Part shown: positions 18,921 to 27,245 of the stretch, piece by piece
Position numbering within the stretch: the first letter of the stretch is position 1
Layout of the letters: each line of letters begins with the position of its first letter
DNA from: Hyphomicrobiaceae bacterium
GTDB taxonomy: Bacteria > Pseudomonadota > Alphaproteobacteria > Rhizobiales > Hyphomicrobiaceae
Assembly: GCA_020442165.1 (NCBI GenBank)
Contig: JAGRKV010000019.1
Location: 21,998 to 85,997 of the forward strand
Reading direction: 5' to 3'
Length of the DNA: 64,000 nt
The notes under the pieces: model-generated
Seen by the model: only the letters and a program-made list of their open reading frames with translations
Database searches by the model: none
What the model was told of the DNA's origin: nothing
Translations under genes and position numbers: made by a program

Positions 18921-18983
18921 TTCATAGAAGCATTGGCGGCTCTATCCTCCGTGTCAAGGTTGCTGATCTGAACGGAGGCGCAG

Positions 18984-19772
18984 ATGGACACGGTGCTGAT
19001 GGAGCAGAAGGGGCGCATAGCGCTGCTGACACTCAATCGTCCCGAGAAGCTCAATGCACTGAGCTTTGAAATGAACGACCGCCTGCTGGCCGTACTCGAT
19101 GTGCTTGAAGATGATCCGGCGATAGGAGCAATCGTCATGACGGGTGCGGGCGACCGTGCCTTTTCCGCCGGCGCCGACATCCATGAGTTTTCGCTGAGCG
19201 TGAAGCGGGGCATCGACGAGGCGACCAAGGCATTCGCCCGGCGCGGCCAGGCCATGACACGACGGTTCGAAACCTTCCCCAAGCCGATCGTTGCAGCCGT
19301 CAACGGCATCGCGTTCGGCGGCGGTTGCGAAATCACAGAAGCGGTCCACCTCGCAGTCGCCTCTGACAGGGCAATCTTCGCCAAGCCAGAGATCAATATC
19401 GGCATTCCGCCCACTTTCGGCGGCACCCAGCGCCTGCCACGCCTCGCAGGTAGGAAGCGCGCCTTGGAACTGCTTCTCACCGGCGACACGTTTGGACCGC
19501 AGCGGGCCTACGAATTGGGATTGGTCAACAAGGTGGTTGCCCACGAGCAGCTCCTGCAAGAGAGCTTCGCGCTCGCTGAGCGCATCTTGAGGCATTCACC
19601 TCTGGCCGCCGCAAGGATAATCACGGCAGTCACGCGCGGCCTCAACGTCGCGATCGATGAAGGTTTGGCAATAGAAGAAGAACAGTTCGCGCGGATGGCA
19701 TCGAGCAACGATGTCCGCGAGGGGCTGGATGCCTGGATCGAACGGCGGCAACCCTCGTACAGCGGAACATGA
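18984..19772 (+). CDS. Enoyl-CoA hydratase/isomerase family protein
   Basis: Crotonase-fold enzyme of 262 residues acting on an acyl-CoA. The oxyanion-hole motifs are present: AFSAGADI near residues 58-65 and NGIAFGGGCEI near 107-117; the region after the second hole includes KPEINIGIPPTFGGTQRL, with the Glu typical of hydratases (E in PEINIG). GGAGG lies 5 bases before the ATG. It is divergent from a TetR gene. Substrate cannot be determined; fatty-acid or amino-acid degradation are both possible. Confidence 0.92.
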   Translation: MDTVLMEQKGRIALLTLNRPEKLNALSFEMNDRLLAVLDVLEDDPAIGAIVMTGAGDRAFSAGADIHEFSLSVKRGIDEATKAFARRGQAMTRRFETFPKPIVAAVNGIAFGGGCEITEAVHLAVASDRAIFAKPEINIGIPPTFGGTQRLPRLAGRKRALELLLTGDTFGPQRAYELGLVNKVVAHEQLLQESFALAERILRHSPLAAARIITAVTRGLNVAIDEGLAIEEEQFARMASSNDVREGLDAWIERRQPSYSGT

Positions 19773-19784
19773 TTGCCAACGGCT

Positions 19785-19804
19785 GGGCGGTCATCGCACC
19801 GCCC
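19785..19804 (+). terminator. Hairpin after enoyl-CoA hydratase
   Basis: GGGCGGT and ACCGCCC form a perfect 7-bp stem with a 6-base loop, 12 bases after the stop codon. It is followed by TTAACG, a poor T run, so termination may be partial. Confidence 0.5.
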
Positions 19805-19907
19805 TTAACGCCATTCTTCAGACCATCACAACCGCCGCACTGCCAAAAATCCCGACTGCCCCGCGTCGATTTTGACGCTTGACCTCGGTCAGCCGAAGCG
19901 CGACCAA

Positions 19908-19955
19908 GAGCATGTTCAGCTGAAGTGTACAGCGGTTCAGCGATAGAACAGGCTC
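19908..19955. repeat. Palindromic repeat, copy 1
   Basis: About 48 bp. Outer arms GAGCaTGTTC and GAACAgGCTC pair at 9 of 10 positions; inner arms GCTGAA and TTCAGC pair perfectly. The internal sequence AGCTGAAGTGT...AGCGGTTCAGCG is shared with copy 2, 13 bases downstream, and with copy 3 near 29.4 kb. Confidence 0.75.
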
Positions 19956-19968
19956 AATCGCAAGGAGT

Positions 19969-20013
19969 GCATGCTTAGCTGAAGTGTTGAACGGTTCAGC
20001 GTGAAAAGCATGC
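19969..20013. repeat. Palindromic repeat, copy 2
   Basis: About 45 bp. Outer arms GCATGCTT and AAGCATGC pair perfectly; inner arms GCTGAA and TTCAGC pair too. It is in the same orientation as copy 1 and lies 45 bases before the DUF983 gene. Confidence 0.78.
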
Positions 20014-20025
20014 CCAAAGCAACAT

Positions 20026-20055
20026 GAGGAGATCGAGCGCGAATGCGCTCGCATC
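20026..20055 (+). promoter_or_regulatory. Shine-Dalgarno bridged to DUF983 start by a hairpin
   Basis: GAGGAG (20026-20031) is 27 bases from the DUF983 ATG, too far to act directly. Between them CGAGCGC (20034-20040) and GCGCTCG (20045-20051) form a 7-bp stem with loop GAAT; GAT/ATC extends it past a one-base bulge. Folding would bring the site within a few bases of the ATG. No in-frame start lies closer to GAGGAG. Confidence 0.4.
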
Positions 20056-20058
20056 GGC

Positions 20059-20502
20059 ATGATCGAAGAACAGACCCACCCCGCCATTACCCCGCCGCCC
20101 CGCGACCTTCAGCGCGCCGCTCTGCGTGGCGCCAGGCAGAAGTGCCCGGCTTGCGGTGAGGGTCAGATCTACCGCGCTTATCTGAAGGTAAATGACACCT
20201 GCCCGAAGTGCGGCGAGGAATTGCATCATCACCGCGCCGACGACGCACCACCTTATTTTACCATGCTCATCACCGGCCACATCGTTGTCGGACTGATGCT
20301 TACAATCGCCATGACCTACGATTGGCCGAACTGGCTGCATGGCATCGTTTGGCCAGCGATGGTGCTCGTCCTGAGCCTTTGGCTGCTGCCGCGAATCAAA
20401 GGCGCGCTGGTCGGCATCCAATGGGCGCTGCGCATGCATGGCTTCTCGGGCGAACCCGATGAAATCGAGATCGCGCCAGAGGCGCAGCTGCCGCGAGGCT
20501 GA
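20059..20502 (+). CDS. DUF983 family membrane protein
   Basis: A 147-residue protein with a zinc-ribbon-like N-terminal half (CPACGEGQIYRAYLKV, then CPKCGEEL) followed by HHHRADDAPPYFTMLITGH and two membrane segments (GHIVVGLMLTIAMTY and IVWPAMVLVLSLWLLP). This arrangement is diagnostic of DUF983, a family common in alphaproteobacteria and sometimes found near cytochrome oxidase genes. No oxidase genes are present here. The Nudix gene follows after 4 bases, so the two are likely cotranscribed. Confidence 0.92.
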   Translation: MIEEQTHPAITPPPRDLQRAALRGARQKCPACGEGQIYRAYLKVNDTCPKCGEELHHHRADDAPPYFTMLITGHIVVGLMLTIAMTYDWPNWLHGIVWPAMVLVLSLWLLPRIKGALVGIQWALRMHGFSGEPDEIEIAPEAQLPRG

Positions 20503-20506
20503 AGCC

Positions 20507-21286
20507 ATGCCGTCGCGGACTGACGACAGTCCACCGCCTGAACCGGGCACGGGCAAGCCGGTTTCCGGAGAGGTTCCCGAGCCCAGCCCTTCAGGTCGCA
20601 CCCTCACGCCGCGCGACGCCGCCACGCTGGTCCTCGTCGACCGGGCGGGACCAGAGCCGCGCGTCCTGATGGGCCGCCGCCGGTCAAGCCAGGTTTTCCT
20701 GCCCAACAAATTCGTGTTTCCCGGCGGTCGCGTCGATCGCGCGGACCGCACGATGGCCAGCACCGACGACCTGCCAGAAGCACAGATTGCCCGCCTCCTG
20801 TTCGACATGAAAGGCACCCCCAGTCCGAACCGCGCCCGGGCAATGGCCCTGGCCGCAATCCGCGAAACCTTCGAGGAGACAGGTGTCCTAATCGGCACCC
20901 GGCCACCACCGGGCCGCGGCAAGCCCGCCAGCGCGCCCACAAACGCCACCTGGCGGCAATTCTTAGGCCATGGGGTGGTGCCCAGTCTGTCTGGCCTGTC
21001 GCTGCTTGCACGGGCCATCACGCCACCCGCCCGCCCGCGGCGCTACGACACTCGATTTTTTCTTGCCGACGCCTCCGCCATCGCAGGCAAAGTCAACGCC
21101 TGCGATGAAGAATTGAACGAAATCGGCTGGTTCACACTCTCCGAAATGCGCGCCCTCGATCTACCCAACATCACCCGCGCCATCGTCGAGGATCTAGCCA
21201 GCCACCTCGGCAATCCGGGCCGCCACGCCCCGGTGCCCTATTACCGTTTCCAGCGCGGGACCTTCCGCCGCGATCTGATTACCTGA
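20507..21286 (+). CDS. Nudix hydrolase
   Basis: Predicted to hydrolyse a nucleoside diphosphate linked to another moiety. The 259 residues contain the core of the Nudix box, AAIRETFEETGVLIG at about residues 120-134 (REUxEExGU), but the leading Gly of the classical box is not in its usual place, as in long NUDT19-like homologues. Early motifs VLVDRAG, VLMGRRR and KFVFPGGRVD are typical of that group. GAGG lies 9 bases before the chosen ATG; a frame open upstream overlaps DUF983 and is rejected. Substrate unknown; a CoA derivative is possible. Confidence 0.88.
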   Translation: MPSRTDDSPPPEPGTGKPVSGEVPEPSPSGRTLTPRDAATLVLVDRAGPEPRVLMGRRRSSQVFLPNKFVFPGGRVDRADRTMASTDDLPEAQIARLLFDMKGTPSPNRARAMALAAIRETFEETGVLIGTRPPPGRGKPASAPTNATWRQFLGHGVVPSLSGLSLLARAITPPARPRRYDTRFFLADASAIAGKVNACDEELNEIGWFTLSEMRALDLPNITRAIVEDLASHLGNPGRHAPVPYYRFQRGTFRRDLIT

Positions 21287-21293
21287 CCGTCCC

Positions 21294-21321
21294 TTGACAG
21301 GACCGGCCGCCGGAGTATTTT
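21294..21321 (+). promoter_or_regulatory. Candidate rpmG promoter
   Basis: TTGACA, a perfect -35 box, is followed after 16 bases by TATTTT. Transcription would begin near 21328, about 30 bases before the rpmG ATG. Confidence 0.6.
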
Positions 21322-21359
21322 GCGGCCAAATTCAAATTCGCGAGCGATAGAAGGCAATC

Positions 21360-21527
21360 ATGGCCAAGCCCGTAGTCCAGAAAATCAAGCTGTTGTCGAG
21401 CGCCGGTACCGGCTTCTTCTATGTCACCAAAAAGAACCCGCGCAACACGACGGAAAAGCTTGTCATGAAGAAGTATGACCCCGTCGTGCGCAAGCACGTC
21501 GAGTTCAAGGAAACGAAGATCAAGTAA
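21360..21527 (+). CDS. rpmG: 50S ribosomal protein L33
   Basis: A 55-residue basic protein of the large ribosomal subunit. The sequence shows the family landmarks: [45 protein letters not shown] and KETKIK at the end. The two CxxC pairs of the zinc-binding form are absent, so this is the zinc-free type. A GAAGG site precedes the ATG. It has its own promoter-like sequence upstream. Confidence 0.97.
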   Translation: MAKPVVQKIKLLSSAGTGFFYVTKKNPRNTTEKLVMKKYDPVVRKHVEFKETKIK

Positions 21528-22313
21528 AGCTATCAATCAATAGCATGACAGCGAGTGGGGCGGATCGTTGCCTGCCTCTCGCGAAATCGGAACGAACAAG
21601 CTTGCGTCGCTGGATTTCTTGTGGCGCGCATGTCTCGGATGCACACCTGATTGTTGCAAGGCGCAATACTTCCGATTGCGTCGATGCGAAGCTGTTGCTG
21701 GGAAGGAATGGGGTGCGGCCAGAAACTGCAACTCGCCTCGGCAGCGGGGTATGAATCCGAGAAAGCTACAGTTCCTGGCCTTTCCCAGCGGACAGTCAAA
21801 GAGGGCGTTGACTCCCCACAGGGTTCGTAATTGGCGCGGAGCGCAGCTTTGTTGAGGAGGCTACTCCAGCTGCTGCCGAACCAATCACGACATTCCCGCT
21901 AGACCAGGAGATGCGGCGAACCCGGTTGTGCGGGAACCAAGTTAAACCCGTTTTTCCACTGTGATTGTGTTACCAGTGTGAAAAACGGATCGAACCCGTT
22001 TACGAAGTTTACGACGTTCGTTCGTGCGCAAATTGGCAGATCGGCCCGCATTGCGCAAGTTGTCGTTGAAATTACGAGGCCATACGTAGGCGCATTTTCG
22101 GGCCAAGTTTAACGTGACCAAGAACTATATGAAATAGCAAGAAAAACGAGCCGCCCTGCTGCCGACTCATCAGTGCACGCCAACTGAATTGCCCAACCGT
22201 TTATGGCTGTCGCCACCCCGGCAAATGACCGTTGAGGCAGGTGGAATACCGCGCAATTCGCGCTGAACTGATATAATTCTGTAAAACGAATATCAGACGT
22301 GTGCTTTGGCCAC
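21528..22313. other. Non-coding spacer between rpmG and pleD
   Basis: Both neighbours end here (convergent), so no promoter is needed. No frame has convincing codon use or similarity, and no transposase remnant or tRNA was seen. The only notable element is a long hairpin at 21948-21988. It could be a decayed gene, an RNA gene, or plain spacer. Confidence 0.5.
21948..21988. repeat. Long imperfect inverted repeat
   Basis: CCGTTTTTCCACTG pairs with CAGTG-T-GAAAAACGG over 14 bp with a single bulged T, around a 12-base loop. No T run follows on either strand outside the stem, so it is not a standard terminator, though it lies between convergent genes. Confidence 0.6.
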
Positions 22314-23681
22314 TCAGGCGGCTGCATTAACCCGATTGCGGCCCGATCTCTTGGCCGCATAGAGCGCCTGGTCCGCCCGCTTGAACAGCGTTTGCGGCGT
22401 ATCGGTCTCGCTCTCCAGTGTCGAGATGCCGACACTGGTCGTCACCCGGATCGACAGCCCTGGGGCGATCGCGAACGGCTCTGCCGCGATACATGCCCTC
22501 AGCCGCTCGCCGATCTGGTAGCTCCTGCCGATTTCGGTCTCTGGCATGATGATGACGAATTCTTCGCCGCCCAGCCGGCAGGCCAGATCGATGCCACGCG
22601 TGTTGCGCCGCATGCGGTTTGCGAACTCGCGAAGCACAAGATCTCCAGCGTCGTGGCCGTAGCTGTCGTTGACCTGCTTGAAGAAATCGATGTCCGCGAC
22701 CAGCACCGAAAGATTCCGCCCGGAGCGGAGTGCCTCGCGCACCAAGGTCTCGAGATGGCTTTCCATGTATCTCCGGTTGTGCAGCCCCGTCAGCGGGTCG
22801 GTGACGGCCTGCTCCACCGTTTCCTCAATCCTGTTGCGCAGGAAGTCGGAGTGGCGCTTGCGCTTGATCTGGGTCCTGACGCGCGCCAGCAGTTCGTGCC
22901 TGTCGATTGGCCGGATCAGATAGTCGTTGATACCCATGTCGAGCCCGCGCATGAGCCGCGCTTCCTCGCCTGGCTCGACCAAGATGATGAGTGGCAGATG
23001 CCTCGTCCGCTCCATCGAGCGAAGTTGCGAACACAACCGCAAGCCGTCGGCCTGCTGCAGGCTCAAGCTGACAATGACCACGTCGAAGTCGTAGTCCGTC
23101 AGCATCTGCAGTGCCCGCTGCGGGTTGGTCTCGATGAACGTGTCATGGACCTTGGCGAGCGGTTCGAGCAGCCGCACACCCGATCGCGGATGATCCTCGA
23201 CCACCAGGACGCGGCCTGAACGGCCCGACAGCGCCCGTTCCAGCGCATCGTCCTCGGCCAGACCGAGTTGCCTGCTGGTCGATGCCCGCATCAGCATCTC
23301 GTCATTGAGGGTCTTGAGCCGCGCGAGGTTCTTGACGCGCGTCACCAGCGCGATGTCGTCGACAGGCTTGGTCAGAAAGTCGTCGGCACCGCTTTCCAGG
23401 CCCTGGATCTTGTCTGACGGCTGGTCAAGCGCAGTCACCATGATGACCGGGATGTGGTGCGTATGGGAATTGCTCTTGATGCGGCGGCACGCCTCGAAGC
23501 CGTCCATCCCCGGCATCATCACGTCGAGCAAAACGACATCGACACGTTCCTTGGCCAGCACATCGAGCGCCTCCTGCCCGCTGAACGCTGACAGGACCTC
23601 GAAGTATTCAGCCGTCAGCCGCGCTTCCAGCAGCTTCACGTTGGCCAGGATATCGTCGACAACAAGAACTCGGGCAGTCAT
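22314..23681 (-). CDS. pleD: PleD-type response regulator, diguanylate cyclase
   Basis: Makes cyclic di-GMP when phosphorylated; in Caulobacter it drives the swarmer-to-stalked transition. The 455 residues are receiver 1 (phospho-acceptor Asp53 in LLDVMMPG), receiver 2 (acceptor replaced, IVSLSLQ, so it is a dimerisation adaptor) and a GGDEF domain with GGEEF at 371-375. The inhibitory site RGID at 362-365 is present, so product feedback inhibition is expected. It follows divK by 28 bases, the usual arrangement in this class, and the two are likely cotranscribed. Confidence 0.96.
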   Translation of the reverse strand: MTARVLVVDDILANVKLLEARLTAEYFEVLSAFSGQEALDVLAKERVDVVLLDVMMPGMDGFEACRRIKSNSHTHHIPVIMVTALDQPSDKIQGLESGADDFLTKPVDDIALVTRVKNLARLKTLNDEMLMRASTSRQLGLAEDDALERALSGRSGRVLVVEDHPRSGVRLLEPLAKVHDTFIETNPQRALQMLTDYDFDVVIVSLSLQQADGLRLCSQLRSMERTRHLPLIILVEPGEEARLMRGLDMGINDYLIRPIDRHELLARVRTQIKRKRHSDFLRNRIEETVEQAVTDPLTGLHNRRYMESHLETLVREALRSGRNLSVLVADIDFFKQVNDSYGHDAGDLVLREFANRMRRNTRGIDLACRLGGEEFVIIMPETEIGRSYQIGERLRACIAAEPFAIAPGLSIRVTTSVGISTLESETDTPQTLFKRADQALYAAKRSGRNRVNAAA

Positions 23682-23709
23682 CTGTTACGCCTTGATGCTC
23701 ATTGGCCAC

Positions 23710-24117
23710 TCACGCCGGACCAATGAAACGCCGAACCGTCTCTAGAAAGGTGACCACAGAGATGGGCTTGGAGATGTAGGCTTCGCACCCGCCGGAACGG
23801 ATCCTCTCCTCGTCGCCCTTCATCGCGAACGCCGTAACGGCGATCACAGGGATGTCTGCCAGCTGCTCGTCGTTCTTGAGCCACTTGGTCACTTCCAGGC
23901 CCGAAATCTCGGGCAACTGGATGTCCATCAGGATGAGATCGGGGCGATGCATGCGCGCAAGATCGATGACTTCCAGACCATTGCGCGTTTGAATGGTTGC
24001 ATAGCCATTGACGTCCAGTAGATCGTGGAAGAGCTTCATGTTGAGCTCGTTGTCTTCCACGATCAGGACGGTCTTGGCTGCACGCGGCTTGCCCACGGAG
24101 TTGCGCTCAGCGGACAT
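23710..24117 (-). CDS. divK: Single-domain response regulator DivK
   Basis: Receiver protein that in Caulobacter and relatives links polar kinases DivJ and PleC to CtrA control. The 135 residues form one receiver domain: acidic pair [15 protein letters not shown], phospho-acceptor Asp65 in [13 protein letters not shown], and [18 protein letters not shown]. Near-identity to DivK in these stretches makes the assignment firm. Two starts are possible: this ATG, with AAGAG 7 bases upstream, or an ATG 21 bases earlier without a site. It is divergent from the DUF3572 gene. Confidence 0.95.
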   Translation of the reverse strand: MSAERNSVGKPRAAKTVLIVEDNELNMKLFHDLLDVNGYATIQTRNGLEVIDLARMHRPDLILMDIQLPEISGLEVTKWLKNDEQLADIPVIAVTAFAMKGDEERIRSGGCEAYISKPISVVTFLETVRRFIGPA

Positions 24118-24279
24118 TCTGGTCTCTTGATAGTTCATCGATAGCGAAGCCTGCCCTCATGCCACGGCCGTTTTGCACCGATTCTCCTGAAGATAGTGCT
24201 GGTCACTGTGCTCCATGAGACCTAACCAACAGTTTAAGCTCACCACCAAATTAACAGGACCTGGCAAACAAGGATCAGA

Positions 24280-24582
24280 ATGCCGTTGCAACACGCCCCA
24301 GATAGCGAAGCTGCACATACAATCGCACTCCAGGCACTTGCGTTTCTAGCCAGTGACGGCGAGCGGTTGGGCCGGTTTCTCGCTTTGACCGGCATGGGGC
24401 CGGCCGAACTCAAGGCGCAAGCCGGTGACACCGCTTTGCTGCAGGGGGTTCTCGATCACCTGATGCGGGATGAAAGCCTGCTCCTGGTATTCGCCAGCGA
24501 CGCTGGCCTGAAGCCCGAGCAGGTGGCCGCCGCGTTCCATGCCCTTGGCCAGGTTCAGCGGGCACGCGGGCGGCATGGATGA
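24280..24582 (+). CDS. DUF3572 family protein
   Basis: A 100-residue helical protein with the DUF3572 pattern: IALQALAFLASDGERLGRFL, LTGMGPAELK, LLQGVLDHLMRDESLLLVFA and a final helix. Found mainly in alphaproteobacteria, of unknown function. It overlaps the following ROK gene by four bases (ATGA), so the pair is translationally coupled. It is divergent from divK; shared promoter control is possible, but no complete CtrA box was found. Confidence 0.9.
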   Translation: MPLQHAPDSEAAHTIALQALAFLASDGERLGRFLALTGMGPAELKAQAGDTALLQGVLDHLMRDESLLLVFASDAGLKPEQVAAAFHALGQVQRARGRHG

Positions 24583-25604
24583 GCCACGAAGGCCAGGGCA
24601 ATGCACGGCAAGCAAGCGGATTGGCGACGGCCGAGTCCGGCCCTGCGATGGCGTTGTCCACTGACACACCCACCATCGGCATCGACCTGGGCGGCACCAA
24701 GATCGAGGCTATCGCCCTGCATCCCGATGGCAGAACGCTTGCCAGCATCCGCGTCCCGACACCGCGTCAGGACTACGAAGCGACCCTGCAGGCGATTGCC
24801 GCCCTCGCCGTGCAAATCGAGCAACGCGCCCAATTTGACACCCCCGCCTCCGTCGGCGTCGCGATGCCCGGTTCGATCTCGCCGTCAACCGGCCTTGTCC
24901 AGAATGCCAATTCAACCTGGCTCAATGGACGCCCGTTCGCATCAGATCTCGCACTGGCACTCGGCGGCCGGCCACTGCGCACTGCCAATGACGCCAACTG
25001 CTTTGCGCTATCCGAAGCCGTCGATGGCGCCGCAGCAGGCGCACACTCCATGTTTGGCGTCATCCTCGGTACGGGGTGCGGCGGCGGAATTGTCTACAAA
25101 GGGGAATTGATCGACGGCCCTCGCGGCATTGGCGGCGAATGGGGACATAATCCCCTGCCCTGGCCCGATCCCTCCGAGCTTCCCGGGCCCGCCTGCTGGT
25201 GCGGGCTGAACGGTTGCCTTGAAACATGGATCTCAGGCCCGGCGCTAGCCGCAGACCACGCACGCTGCTACGGCGAAGCACTATCGGCCGAGGAAATCGT
25301 CGCGCTCGCTAAGCAACCATCCGGCGCAAGGTCATCAACTGCGCGCGCCACACTGCAGCGTCATGCCGAAAGGCTCGCACGGGGCCTCGCTCATGTTGTC
25401 AACCTGCTGGATCCGGCAGTCATCGTGCTGGGCGGCGGCCTGTCGAACATGGCACACCTTTATGACCAAGTACCACTCCTCATGCGCAAGTGGATCTTCG
25501 CCGTCGACCGCAGGGTGGACATCCGCGCGCCGCGATATGGCGATGCCAGCGGCGCACGCGGTGCGGCACGCCTTTGGCAACAAGCGCGCCCGTCCTCGCA
25601 ATGA
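24579..25604 (+). CDS. ROK family sugar kinase
   Basis: Predicted ATP-dependent kinase of a free sugar, of the fructokinase/N-acetylglucosamine kinase type. The ATP-binding motif IGIDLGGTKIEAIAL lies near residues 33-47, the catalytic Asp is in TANDANCFALSEA, the GTGCGGGIV loop follows, and the zinc site of the family reads CWCGLNGCLE. At 341 residues it has about 25 residues before the core; a second ATG at 24648 would remove them. Substrate specificity cannot be fixed from sequence. Confidence 0.9.
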   Translation: MSHEGQGNARQASGLATAESGPAMALSTDTPTIGIDLGGTKIEAIALHPDGRTLASIRVPTPRQDYEATLQAIAALAVQIEQRAQFDTPASVGVAMPGSISPSTGLVQNANSTWLNGRPFASDLALALGGRPLRTANDANCFALSEAVDGAAAGAHSMFGVILGTGCGGGIVYKGELIDGPRGIGGEWGHNPLPWPDPSELPGPACWCGLNGCLETWISGPALAADHARCYGEALSAEEIVALAKQPSGARSSTARATLQRHAERLARGLAHVVNLLDPAVIVLGGGLSNMAHLYDQVPLLMRKWIFAVDRRVDIRAPRYGDASGARGAARLWQQARPSSQ

Positions 25605-25634
25605 CAGCCGACCCGGAGCGCCAAGCCTTAATTT

Positions 25635-26522
25635 TCACTTGCCCTTGGGGCCGGGCTTGGCCCCAGCCGCAGACGATGTGCCGGCTTCACAACTAGACTG
25701 GGAAAGAAAGGTCAGCTCCTTGAGTTCGCCGCGGACGGCGAACTCCCCATAGTCGATGACCATGTCTGTCGAGACCCCGTTCGCGAAAATCCTGAACGAC
25801 AATTCGTAGGACGGCACGGAATCCTTCGCTGCCTGCGCCGGCTCGAAATAGGCAATCGACACAGGCCACGATGTAATGCCTGTCAGACTTTTCGGATCCT
25901 TGGGTTGCAACTCTGAGCGCGGACCGCCAATCCATGCACTCGTTTCGTAGGCCTTGGTGCCCTTTTCCGAACCATCGTAGATGCCGACCGCGAGTTGCCT
26001 CTCGCCGCCGCGTGCGGCACGCACCAGAGCTTCGGACTGCTGCATGGGGAACAGATACCGCGCCGGGATCGTCAGCGATTGTTTCTCAGGCTTCGCCACC
26101 TGCACCACCGTGTCGCCACCGTCGGCAGGACGCCGCGCATCCCCAGTCGTGCTCTCCGCCAGCTTCCTGTCGCGATACTGTTCCGAGTTGAAGCGCAGCC
26201 GCTTGCCCGCGCCATCTTCCCAACTCGAAGTCCTCAGATCGTTGAGTTGTTCGGTGCCGTCTTGCGACATCACCTGCGTCACGAACCGCATATTCTGCGT
26301 ATAGCCCTCGCAACGGCTGCCCTGCAGTTCATAGACCATGCGGCCTGCGAGTTCGACCACACCTGAGCCCGAGGCGGCCCTCTCAAGCGTGATCTCGTAG
26401 ACCGCGCGATGGGGTGCGAAGCGAACCATCTCGGTTGGCGCTGTTGCGCGGGCATCCGCACTGCCAGCGACCGCGATTGTCGCTATCAATGCCCCAAGGC
26501 GGCGGACCCCATGCTGACGCAT
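25635..26522 (-). CDS. eipB: EipB family cell envelope integrity protein (DUF1849)
   Basis: Periplasmic beta-spiral protein known from Brucella, where it supports envelope integrity. The 295 residues begin with a signal peptide (RRLGALIATIAVAGSADA) and contain the family features GSRCEGY and TFLSQSSCE, the two Cys that form a conserved disulfide. GGGAG lies 6 bases before the chosen ATG; an ATG 18 bases earlier has none. It is transcribed alone, convergent with the ROK kinase. The tail GAKPGPKGK is short and basic. Confidence 0.9.
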   Translation of the reverse strand: MRQHGVRRLGALIATIAVAGSADARATAPTEMVRFAPHRAVYEITLERAASGSGVVELAGRMVYELQGSRCEGYTQNMRFVTQVMSQDGTEQLNDLRTSSWEDGAGKRLRFNSEQYRDRKLAESTTGDARRPADGGDTVVQVAKPEKQSLTIPARYLFPMQQSEALVRAARGGERQLAVGIYDGSEKGTKAYETSAWIGGPRSELQPKDPKSLTGITSWPVSIAYFEPAQAAKDSVPSYELSFRIFANGVSTDMVIDYGEFAVRGELKELTFLSQSSCEAGTSSAAGAKPGPKGK

Positions 26523-26724
26523 TGCGTACTCCCAGCTCATTTGCCCCGAAAACGGCGCCAGACCCTAAGGCGATGGGACGCGGTTGCCTAGCGCAAATCA
26601 CGCCGCACATCTCCCAATGACCAAATCCAGCGGCAGGTGGACCTCAAACGTCGTCAAGATTATGAAGGATACCCATGTCGCACCCCAGCGACATGATCCG
26701 CACAAAGACAAAAATGGAGGCGTC

Positions 26725-27192
26725 ATGAGCACCAAGCCCGAGCAACGTCTGGCAGCCCTTGGTTTGACGTTGCCCAACGCCCCAGCCCCTGTAGCCAATT
26801 ACGTGCCCTACCTGCTATCCGGCGACCTGCTCTACATCTCAGGACAGGTCTCCAAGGCGCCAGACGGCACGCTCCTGTGCGGCAGGCTGGGTGATGGCCT
26901 ATCGGTGGAAGAAGGTCAGAAGGCCGCGCGTTATTGCGCCCTCAACATTCTGTCACAGGCCAAGGCTGCCTTGGGAGACCTCGGCCGCATCGAACAGGTC
27001 CTCCGCCTCACAGGGTTCGTCGCCTCGGCACCTGACTGCGGCGATCAGCCCATGGTCGTCAACGGCGCATCAGACCTTATGGTCGACGTGCTGGGCGACG
27101 CCGGCCGCCACACCCGCGCCGCCGTCGGTGTCGCCGCATTGCCTGGCGGCTGCGCTGTCGAGGTGGACGCCATTCTCCGCGTGCGGCTCTGA
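26725..27192 (+). CDS. RidA family protein (YjgF/YER057c/UK114)
   Basis: Small trimeric protein of the Rid superfamily; RidA itself hydrolyses reactive enamine/imine intermediates of amino-acid metabolism. The 155 residues have LLYISGQVSKAPDGT early and R-A-AVGVAALPGGCAVEVDAI at the end, with the conserved Arg. It belongs to the longer subgroup that begins with a 20-residue helix (QRLAALGLTLP). GGAGG sits 4 bases before the ATG. The GDPD gene follows after 53 bases on the same strand. Confidence 0.92.
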   Translation: MSTKPEQRLAALGLTLPNAPAPVANYVPYLLSGDLLYISGQVSKAPDGTLLCGRLGDGLSVEEGQKAARYCALNILSQAKAALGDLGRIEQVLRLTGFVASAPDCGDQPMVVNGASDLMVDVLGDAGRHTRAAVGVAALPGGCAVEVDAILRVRL

Positions 27193-27245
27193 GTGCTGAT
27201 TGCAGCCAGCGACGTGCTCACCGGGCGCGCCAAGGAACCTGCCTC

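Noticed and set aside
21568..21855. Open frame of 95 codons in the rpmG-pleD spacer
   Set aside because: No ribosome-binding site, no similarity and Cys/Arg-rich composition typical of random frames.
22299..23219. Open frame of 306 codons opposite pleD
   Set aside because: Antisense to the GGDEF coding region, without domain signatures.
24200..24279. TTAA half-sites between divK and the DUF3572 gene, as a CtrA box
   Set aside because: The spacing (TTAA-N8-TTAG and TTAA-N13-TTAA) does not match the TTAA-N7-TTAA consensus.
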